Source: Pirellulales bacterium
Lineage (GTDB): Bacteria; Planctomycetota; Planctomycetia; Pirellulales; Thermoguttaceae
Length of the DNA stretch: 12,392 nt
NCBI GenBank assembly: GCA_030642635.1
Contig: DAOWNK010000072.1
Coordinates: forward strand, 1 to 12,392
Direction of reading: 5' to 3'
In this document: positions 7,424 through 12,392 of the stretch, piece after piece
Layout: each line of letters begins with the position of its first letter
Numbering within the stretch: the stretch's first letter is position 1
Program-made: the position numbers and the translations under genes
Notes under the pieces: generated by a model
The model's input: only the letters and a program-made list of their open reading frames with translations
What the model was told of the DNA's origin: nothing
Databases searched by the model: none

Positions 7424-8131
7424 TCACCAGTAGCAAATAAACCAGTCCAACGCGATACCGAGCAAGGCGTGTTGAAGCAGCCCGGACAGTAGCGACCGGG
7501 TGCGGAACGCCAATATCCCCCACAAAATGCCGCCGAGAATCGCACCATAGGTCTCCACGGCAGGTTTGCCGATGTGCAGCAGCACCGAGGCCATTACTTG
7601 CACCAGCACGGCATTGGTCGACCCCATGGCATCACGCAGCCCGAATTGCAAAAACCCGCGGAAGTGGAACTCCCAACCAAGGTAAAACAACATGTACGTG
7701 CAGGCATGGAAACCGAACATCGCAGACGAACCGCCGGCGCTCTCGTTGATCGGATACTGGGCGAGTATCGCCGGGCACTTGGAGGCCATGTACGCCGCCA
7801 GCACGAACATCGGCCCGAGCACAAGAAACGAACGGACGGTGTACTTCAATATGCCGATCTGCACGCCGTAATCCGCCAACCGTTCTCTAAAGATCAACTT
7901 GACGATCAACGCAGGCACCACGCCCAGCAGCAACAGGCACGCCGCAAATGAATACACCGCAGCGGTCGTCGCCGAATTACCCCACAACATCAATCGCGGC
8001 GAAATCCACTGAAGGTAAAATTCCGGCGAACCAAAATACCTCCACGTGAGCATTAGCACGGTGGAGGAAAGCAAGATCACGGTCGGCTTTAGTTGACGAC
8101 CGCCGAGCATTCCAAGAATCGTGTTTGTCAT
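7424..8131 (-). CDS. CPBP-family intramembrane protease homologue
   Basis: A 235-residue multi-pass membrane protein with hydrophobic segments near 15-30, 55-80, 100-115, 140-160, 175-188 and 195-230. The three motifs of CPBP (Rce1/CAAX-protease-like, Abi) proteins are present: WEFHFRGF (E154 and R158, motif 1), VLLHIGKP (H186, motif 2) and LLQHALLGIALD (H221 and D229, motif 3). Motif 1 normally starts with two glutamates; here the first is Trp153. Family members cut prenylated or small peptides within the membrane, or mature and secrete bacteriocin-like peptides. It lies 43 bases upstream of the peptidase gene and 49 bases after the epimerase stop, all on one strand. Confidence 0.8.
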   Translation of the reverse strand: MTNTILGMLGGRQLKPTVILLSSTVLMLTWRYFGSPEFYLQWISPRLMLWGNSATTAAVYSFAACLLLLGVVPALIVKLIFRERLADYGVQIGILKYTVRSFLVLGPMFVLAAYMASKCPAILAQYPINESAGGSSAMFGFHACTYMLFYLGWEFHFRGFLQFGLRDAMGSTNAVLVQVMASVLLHIGKPAVETYGAILGGILWGILAFRTRSLLSGLLQHALLGIALDWFICYW

Positions 8132-8145
8132 GGTTAGTGGATAAC

Positions 8146-8229
8146 TGCAAAGCCGCGACCATTGGTCGCGGTTGTTCGGATTATCGGCTCGTCACCTGGC
8201 GATCCGCGACCACTGGTCGCGGCTTTGCA
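8146..8229. repeat. Inverted pair of CCGCGACCA palindromes
   Basis: Two near-perfect 19-bp palindromes occur: CCGCGACCA-T-TGGTCGCGG (8153-8171) and CCGCGACCA-C-TGGTCGCGG (8204-8222). They face each other, because TGCAAAGCCGCGACCA at 8146-8161 is matched exactly by its reverse complement at 8214-8229. The pair spans the stop codon of the epimerase gene and the gap to the CPBP gene. It could act as a processing or weak termination site, or be a small mobile repeat doublet. Its function is not known. Confidence 0.8.
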
Positions 8230-9257
8230 TCTCTAATTCTCCGAATCCATTCGACCGTACTCCGCAACCCCACGTCAAGCGGTGTCGGCCGATAGCCCAA
8301 CTCGCGCTGTGCCTTATCGCAACTGTAGGCCCAATCGGCCATAAACATCCGCACCCAGCCGGGCGTGATGCGTGGATATACGCCGAACCACTCCGCTCGC
8401 TTCTTCAGAAAATAAGCAAACACCGTCGGTGCGATGCGCCAGATCGGAATCTGAAAATGCCGCCGGCCGGTTATCCGGTCGATCACGCTTAAAAACTCCT
8501 TAAGCGAGACGTTCTTGCCGCCGAGGATGTAACGCTCGCCGAGCCGGCCGCGGTCCATCGCCAGCAGATGCCCCTCGACCACGTCGTCTACCAGCACGTA
8601 ATTGCTCACGTTCATCCCGGCGTTTAGCAGCAACGGCAGTCGTCCCCGGTCGTATTGATCGATCAGCAGCGACAGCGTATTGCCTTCGGTCAGGTGCCCG
8701 GGGCCGTATACCCGCGTCGGGTTGACGATCACCACCGGAAACCCCTTCTCGGCCCTGGCGACGGCCTCCCGCTCGGCGATGGTCTTGGTCCGCTGGTAGT
8801 CGTTAAAATACTTATCGGTAATTCGCGGCATGGCCTCGTCGCCAACCATGCCCGGCCGCGTCGGCCCGAAGGTCACAAACGTCGAGGTCCACACCACACG
8901 TTGCACACCGAGTTCCTCCGCCGTGTCGAACACGTTCCTCATGCCCTGGACGTTGACGTCAAAAAACGTTTTCGGATCCTTGGCCCAATTTTTGGCGTAG
9001 GCAGCCAGGTGAAAAACGTACCGGCAACCTTCCATGCCACGCCGAAGCGAGTCGGCGTCGGTGATATCGCCGCGAACCAACTCGACCCGCTCGTGCCCAA
9101 GCGGCGATTCGCCCGGTTCGACGCCGGGCGGCGGCGCCGGGGCATCGCGACGGCTGAGCACGCGGACCGAATGGCCTCGCTCGGCAAGCACCCCGACCAA
9201 CCTGGTGCCGATAAACCCGGTTCCACCGGTAACGAATACCTTTTCGTTTACATCCAT
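8181..9257 (-). CDS. NAD-dependent epimerase/dehydratase (extended SDR)
   Basis: This 358-residue extended short-chain dehydrogenase resembles dihydroflavonol-4-reductase and HpnA-like sugar epimerases. TGGTGFIG at 10-17 binds NAD(P); VFHLAAYAKN (81-90), TSTFVTFG (124-131) and Y154-x3-K158 form the active site; NPTRVYGPG is at 179-187. The substrate is probably a nucleotide sugar or a small carbonyl compound, which the sequence does not decide. The ATG at 9257 (MDVNEKVFVTGG) is preferred because the nucleotide-binding strand follows at once. An ATG at 9275 would add six residues. No Shine-Dalgarno sequence is seen before either. The last residues (about 344-352) are encoded by a palindromic repeat. 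First gene of a possible four-gene minus-strand unit. Confidence 0.88.
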   Translation of the reverse strand: MDVNEKVFVTGGTGFIGTRLVGVLAERGHSVRVLSRRDAPAPPPGVEPGESPLGHERVELVRGDITDADSLRRGMEGCRYVFHLAAYAKNWAKDPKTFFDVNVQGMRNVFDTAEELGVQRVVWTSTFVTFGPTRPGMVGDEAMPRITDKYFNDYQRTKTIAEREAVARAEKGFPVVIVNPTRVYGPGHLTEGNTLSLLIDQYDRGRLPLLLNAGMNVSNYVLVDDVVEGHLLAMDRGRLGERYILGGKNVSLKEFLSVIDRITGRRHFQIPIWRIAPTVFAYFLKKRAEWFGVYPRITPGWVRMFMADWAYSCDKAQRELGYRPTPLDVGLRSTVEWIRRIRDAKPRPVVADRQVTSR

Positions 9258-9302
9258 GGCGTCACATTCTACCATATTCGGCGATTAAGAAAATGCTATA
9301 AT

Positions 9303-9330
9303 AATTGCAGCCGCTTGCGGCTTAGCAATT
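9303..9330. repeat. Imperfect palindrome between divergent genes
   Basis: The arms AATTGC (9303-9308) and GCAATT (9325-9330) enclose GCCGC-TT-GCGGC (9310-9321). The inner part, with the following CTT, matches one arm of the hairpin at 5248-5276, so both belong to one repeat family. It lies between the divergent epimerase and pduS genes, where it could overlap promoters of either. Confidence 0.6.
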
Positions 9331-9351
9331 AAATCATGCCCACCAATGTAT

Positions 9352-9378
9352 GCCCCCCAACGCAGTCGGGGGGCTTTT
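9352..9378 (+). terminator. GC-rich hairpin followed by TTTT, upstream of pduS
   Basis: GCCCCCC (9352-9358), a 9-base loop, and GGGGGGC (9368-9374) form a 7-bp G-C stem followed by TTTT. That is the shape of an intrinsic terminator reading rightward, although the T run is short. No rightward gene ends just before it, so it might be an attenuator in the pduS leader, or simply another dispersed palindrome. Confidence 0.4.
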
Positions 9379-9383
9379 GGATA

Positions 9384-9418
9384 CTGACCACTGATAGCTG
9401 ACCACTGATAGCTGATAG
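9384..9418. repeat. Tandem heptamer repeat before pduS
   Basis: Five heptamers stand in a row: CTGACCA, CTGATAG, CTGACCA, CTGATAG, CTGATAG. The block ends 7 bases before the pduS start codon and occupies the place where a ribosome binding site would be. No Shine-Dalgarno sequence is present. Confidence 0.85.
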
Positions 9419-9425
9419 CTTGCAA

Positions 9426-10754
9426 ATGAACATCACTGTCCAAAACGTGCTGGAAGCCGGCGTTGTCGGAGCCGGAGGGGCAGGGTTCCCGACACACGTC
9501 AAGCTGGCCGCCCAGGCCGATTCCGTGCTGATAAACGCCGCCGAGTGCGAACCGCTCTTGCACAAGGATAAGGAGGTGCTCCGAGAGTACATCGATGCGG
9601 TGATGGAAGGCGCCGCTGCGGCCGTGCAACTCGTCGGCGCGAAGCAGGGGATAATCGGCATCAAGGAAAAGTACCGCGAGGTGATCGACCTGGTCCGCTC
9701 GAAGCTGCCGGGCAACATGAGCGTGGCCGAGCTGCGCGACGCATATCCGGCCGGCGACGAGTTCATACTGGTCTACGACGTGCTCGATCTGGTAGTGCCG
9801 CCGGGCGGAATCCCGCTTAACGTCGGCGTGGTAGTGATGAACGTCGAGACCGCACTGAACGTCGCCCGATCGGCCCAGCAGCCCGTGACGGAAAAGTTTC
9901 TGACAGTCGCCGGCGCGGTTGACAGGCCGATTACGCTGCGGGCGCCCATCGGTATAACTCTGGCCGAATGTGTGTCGGCCGCCGGCGGGCCGACAGTACC
10001 CAACCCGAATTACCTCCTCGGCGGCGTGATGATGGGCAGCCTTGAGGAAGACCACAATGCCCTGGTTGACAAAACGACCGGCGGGATTATCGTGCTGCCG
10101 GACGATCACGTGGCGGTCCGGCGGCGACGTCTCGATTGGCGACAGATCGCACGGATAGGCCGCAGCGCGTGCGACCAGTGCAGTTTCTGTACGGAACTCT
10201 GTCCGCGATGGCTGTTGGGCCACCCGGTCGAACCGCACCGTGCCATGCGTAGCCTGGGGTTCAACCTGACAGGCGAAGCGGACGTGCAGGGTACGGCATT
10301 CTGCAGCGAGTGCAACCTGTGCAGCATGTACTCGTGCCCGGAAGGTCTCGACCCGAAAAGCGTCTGCTTACAGAACAAGCAGCGGATGATCGACGAGAAG
10401 CGCAGCTACGACAACCCGCCGTTTAACCCCAAGCGGCCGGCGTTGCACATGAACAATCGCAAGACGCCCACATCTCGGTTGATAGCTAAACTTGACCTGT
10501 TGAAGTTCAGCAACGTCGGGCCGCTTAACGATAAACTGCTGGAGACCGGCAAGGTCGGCATCGCACTGAAACAACACATCGGCGCACCGTGCGAGCCGGT
10601 AGTTGCCGTCGGCCAGCGAGTGACAGCCGGCCAGCTCGTCGGCCGACGGCCTGAAACAAACGGCAAACCGGCGCTAGGCGCCCCGGTCCACGCCTCCATC
10701 GACGGCGTGGTCACCGCAATTAGTGACGGGATTGTTTGGATTGAGAGAAAATAG
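9426..10754 (+). CDS. pduS: PduS-like cobalamin reductase / RnfC-related electron carrier
   Basis: The 442-residue protein matches PduS of propanediol microcompartments (about 450 residues), a flavin and iron-sulfur protein that passes electrons from NADH, in Salmonella to reduce B12. In order: a Gly-rich RnfC/Nuo51-like FMN/NADH site, GVVGAGGAGFPTHVK (12-26); an SLBB-like region at about 155-210; two [4Fe-4S] motifs, C249-x2-C252-x2-C255-x3-C259 and C293-x2-C296-x2-C299-x4-C304; and a C-terminal barrel-sandwich domain at 386-435. All cluster cysteines are present. The ATG at 9426 is preferred over an in-frame TTG at 9420. It is followed by pduT, as in classical pdu loci. A plain RnfC role is less likely because of that neighbour. 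Confidence 0.9.
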   Translation: MNITVQNVLEAGVVGAGGAGFPTHVKLAAQADSVLINAAECEPLLHKDKEVLREYIDAVMEGAAAAVQLVGAKQGIIGIKEKYREVIDLVRSKLPGNMSVAELRDAYPAGDEFILVYDVLDLVVPPGGIPLNVGVVVMNVETALNVARSAQQPVTEKFLTVAGAVDRPITLRAPIGITLAECVSAAGGPTVPNPNYLLGGVMMGSLEEDHNALVDKTTGGIIVLPDDHVAVRRRRLDWRQIARIGRSACDQCSFCTELCPRWLLGHPVEPHRAMRSLGFNLTGEADVQGTAFCSECNLCSMYSCPEGLDPKSVCLQNKQRMIDEKRSYDNPPFNPKRPALHMNNRKTPTSRLIAKLDLLKFSNVGPLNDKLLETGKVGIALKQHIGAPCEPVVAVGQRVTAGQLVGRRPETNGKPALGAPVHASIDGVVTAISDGIVWIERK

Positions 10755-10763
10755 ATATTGCAA

Positions 10764-10791
10764 ATTGAAAATTGAAAATTGAAAATTGAGG
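10764..10791. repeat. Tandem heptamer repeat between pduS and pduT
   Basis: Four copies of a 7-base unit lie in a row: ATTGAAA three times and ATTGAGG once. The block is A+T-rich, unlike the flanking genes, and ends just before the GGAG ribosome binding site of pduT. The unit differs in sequence from the heptamers before pduS. Confidence 0.85.
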
Positions 10792-10793
10792 TT

Positions 10794-10797
10794 GGAG
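10794..10797 (+). promoter_or_regulatory. Ribosome binding site of pduT
   Basis: GGAG lies 7 bases before the ATG at 10805. It is one of only two convincing Shine-Dalgarno sequences in the window (the other is AAAGG at 3226-3230), and it fixes the pduT start. Confidence 0.7.
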
Positions 10798-10804
10798 TAA
10801 CATC

Positions 10805-11365
10805 ATGCCCACACACAATGCCATCGGCGCCATCGAGCTTTCCAGTGTCGGCGTCGGATACCGGATCGAGGACGAGATGCTCAAGGCGGCGTCGGTCGAG
10901 TTGCTCATTGCCAGGACGATCTGCTCTGGAAAATACCTGATCGTGCTGGGCGGATCGGTAAGCGACGTCGAGGCGGCGATCCATGCCGGCCAGGCCGCCG
11001 CCGGCGAGGCGATTATCGACCACCTGATCTGCCCGAACGTCCACCCGTCGGTCTTTCCGGCCCTGGGCCAGTCGGTCTCGCTAAGTGCCGACCAGTTAGG
11101 TGCGTTGGGCGTAATCGAGACGTTCAGCGGCGTTAGCGTATTGGCCGCCGCCGACGTGGCCTCCAAGACAGCCCGGGTAACGCTGTTTAGAATCCACGTC
11201 GCCATGGCGCTGGGCGGCAAGGGGCTTTGCCTGATGACCGGCAGCGTGGCCGACGTGCGTGCCGCCGTTCAAGCCGCCGCCGCAGAGGTCCGCAGCCGAG
11301 GGCTGCTCGTCTCGGAGGTTGTTATTCCGAGGCCGAGCAGCGAGTTGTTTGCAGAGTATTTGTAG
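10805..11365 (+). CDS. pduT: PduT-like tandem BMC shell protein with Fe-S site
   Basis: A 186-residue trimeric shell protein (BMC-T) with two BMC domains, at about 6-85 (AIGAIELSSVG to NVHPSVFPAL) and 99-177 (GALGVIETFSGV to VVIPRP). It closely resembles PduT. TICSGKYLIVLGG at 38-50 corresponds to the PduT segment whose cysteine (Cys38 there, Cys40 here) lines the central pore and holds one [4Fe-4S] cluster per trimer. The length equals that of PduT (about 184). Its expected job is to carry electrons across a microcompartment shell, fed by PduS encoded 50 bases upstream. No other shell protein or lumen enzyme is seen in the window, so the compartment it serves must be encoded elsewhere or be lost. 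Confidence 0.92.
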   Translation: MPTHNAIGAIELSSVGVGYRIEDEMLKAASVELLIARTICSGKYLIVLGGSVSDVEAAIHAGQAAAGEAIIDHLICPNVHPSVFPALGQSVSLSADQLGALGVIETFSGVSVLAAADVASKTARVTLFRIHVAMALGGKGLCLMTGSVADVRAAVQAAAAEVRSRGLLVSEVVIPRPSSELFAEYL

Positions 11366-11482
11366 TAGCAACCTGCCGAAGTACGCCCGTTCACGGGCGT
11401 TTCCGCCGCAGGCGGTATTAGGCCCGGCATTTATGCCGGGTTGGTGGAGTTCGCTAAAAAGTTTTCACTTCCACGATATCGG

Positions 11483-11563
11483 CTTTAGGCCCGTTTACGG
11501 GCCTTCTCGCTGTAATGGCTTAAGCCAGGGAGGCAGCGAGAAGCCCCGTAAACGGGGCTAAAG
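11483..11563. repeat. REPIN-like 81-bp double palindrome
   Basis: The 30 bases at 11483-11512 are repeated in inverted orientation at 11534-11563 with two differences. Each 30-base half starts CTTTAG, holds its own hairpin (AGGCCCGT-TT-ACGGGCCT on the left, AGCCCCGT-AA-ACGGGGCT on the right) and ends in TTCTCGCTG. The 21-base centre holds the perfect palindrome TGGCTTAAGCCA (11516-11527). Two inverted REP-like units around a short spacer is the REPIN layout. Confidence 0.8.
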
Positions 11564-11853
11564 TTTTGCTTGAAAACAGAGAGTAAAATCATCGGCTTCA
11601 TAAACCTGCCCTAAAGGACAGGCCTAACACCGCCTTCGGCGGAAAGGACCGTAAACGGCCCTAAAGATACAAACCTCATTCGGCTGAAATGTTACCAAAA
11701 ACATAACCCACTGCCCACTGCTGTCCTGGACAGCCTTTTCAACTAACGCTAGAATCCAATGTCGTACGCAAGTCGTGCCACGGCCGTGTCGGCCGTGCCT
11801 TGTAGTGCCGTTGACAGCAAACGATTTGCCCGGTAAAGCTGGATATTCACGTT

Positions 11854-11888
11854 GCGTCTTATACAGCAAATCTGTCCGTATAAGATGC
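11854..11888. promoter_or_regulatory. Inverted repeat upstream of the ATPase frame
   Basis: TCTTATAC (11857-11864) and GTATAAGA (11878-11885) are exact inverted copies 13 bases apart, and with one mismatch the arms extend to 11 bases. The pair lies about 70 bases before the ATG at 11957. It could be an operator or a leader hairpin. Nothing else supports a function. Confidence 0.3.
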
Positions 11889-11956
11889 CAAGGGCGGGTA
11901 TATACGGAAACCATGTAAACCGTAGTTAGCTGCCTTTATTAACGACGAGAGAATAC

Positions 11957-12355
11957 ATGAATCCATCATTCAATACTATCAACAATGCCAAAGAGGTAGT
12001 CGATAATATCCGGCAGGAAATTGAGGCTGCCAAAAGAACTCACATTTGGAAAGATTACGTCAACGCTCTTCGCCTAATCTCTCAGGTGGTGTTTACTCGC
12101 AGTTCTGGGTTCATCCTCGAACTTATCCAGAATGCAGAGGATTCAGGCTTAGACATGACAGAGTTGGGTACATTTGAAATAAGAATGAATCAGCAACGAG
12201 TGAAAATCTCGCACAACGGTCAACCGTTTAACGAAAATGATGTGAAGGCAATATCAGGCATACGATCATCAAAGAAACCAGAACGTGGTTTTCTCGGATA
12301 CCTCGGAATCGGTTTCAAATCAGTTCTTAAAATCACTGCACTTTCTGAGAAATGA
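11957..12355 (+). pseudogene. Sacsin-type Bergerat ATPase, probable N-terminal fragment
   Basis: The 132-residue product begins like the large ATP-binding proteins with a sacsin-type GHKL/HATPase domain. The N-box FILELIQNAEDSG (52-64) provides the metal-binding Asn, ISHNGQPFNENDVKAIS (84-100) replaces the usual DNG segment, and GFLGYLGIGFKSVLKIT (111-127) holds the glycine motif. Full members usually exceed 1000 residues and continue directly after FKSV. Here a TGA follows six residues after KIT, and no other frame in the remaining 37 bases continues the fold, so the gene seems truncated or interrupted. Such ATPases are frequent in defence islands. The base composition is clearly more A+T-rich than the rest of the window, which suggests later acquisition. 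The ATG at 11957 has a weak GAGAG upstream. Confidence 0.6.
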
Positions 12356-12392
12356 ACTTTGCTACGTGGCCAACGCCATGAGGCTTTTGGCC

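Larger units (their letters stand above)
11366..11956. other. Gene-free stretch filled with hairpin repeats
   Basis: No reading frame here has recognisable protein features. The left three quarters is a run of short palindromes: ACGCCCGT-TC-ACGGGCGT (11383-11400), CCGCC-GCA-GGCGG (11403-11415), CCCGGCAT-TT-ATGCCGGG (11423-11440), the 81-bp double palindrome at 11483-11563, an imperfect stem with TAAA loop (11605-11622), CCGCC-TTC-GGCGG (11630-11642), GGACCG-TAAA-CGGCCC (11646-11661) and CACGGCCG-TGT-CGGCCGTG (11779-11797). The first may help end pduT transcription. Apart from these and the inverted repeat at 11854-11888, nothing else is recognised. Confidence 0.8.

Noticed and set aside
9297..9302. 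TATAAT as a -10 box for pduS
   Set aside because: No sequence like TTGACA about 17 bases upstream (ATATTC there), and the terminator-like hairpin lies between it and the gene.
9336..9398. Short open frame (about 20 residues) as a leader peptide of pduS
   Set aside because: It is made almost entirely of hairpin and heptamer repeat sequence and has no ribosome binding site.
12325..12392. Frameshift continuing the ATPase in another frame
   Set aside because: One other frame is open to the window end but does not resemble what follows FKSV in this family. The third frame stops at once.

Overview
The window reads as a piece of a G+C-rich bacterial chromosome, most likely from the Planctomycetota or a relative. 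This is inferred from three things. Most genes lack a clear Shine-Dalgarno sequence. Short palindromic repeats of several families are dense both between genes and inside gene ends. A bacterial microcompartment gene pair lies in an otherwise ordinary background. No rRNA, tRNA, CRISPR array or intact insertion sequence was seen, so the taxonomy is only a working guess.

Left part, + strand (about 1-5249): four tightly packed genes for surface polysaccharide assembly. They are a CelD/FemAB-like GNAT acyltransferase, a NodB-type polysaccharide deacetylase, a family 2 glycosyltransferase, and a 670-residue protein joining a GT4 glycosyltransferase to a WecG/TagA (GT26) glycosyltransferase. The seam between the last two domains is written in a palindromic intergenic repeat. 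The end of an upstream reading frame may overlap the first gene by ATGA.

Middle part, - strand (9257 down to 5285): an NAD-dependent sugar epimerase/reductase, a CPBP-family membrane protein, a HExxH zinc metallopeptidase and a D-Ala-D-Ala-ligase-like ATP-grasp enzyme. The peptidase and ATP-grasp genes overlap by ATGA and are probably translationally coupled. A peptide-bond-forming enzyme, a peptidase and a membrane protease homologue together suggest a little-known peptide or amino-acid ligation system. The two strands converge on a 13-bp perfect hairpin at 5248-5276.

Right part, + strand (9426-11365): a pduS homologue (flavin/Fe-S cobalamin-reductase-like, RnfC-related) followed by a pduT homologue (tandem-domain microcompartment shell protein with the cluster-binding cysteine). 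They would form an electron path through a microcompartment shell, yet no other shell protein or cargo enzyme is in the window. Each gene is preceded by a different tandem heptamer repeat.

From 11366 to 11956 there is no gene. The stretch is a mosaic of hairpins, including an 81-bp REPIN-like double palindrome. It ends in a visibly more A+T-rich, short sacsin-type Bergerat ATPase reading frame (11957-12355) that stops right after the ATP-binding motifs, probably a fragment.
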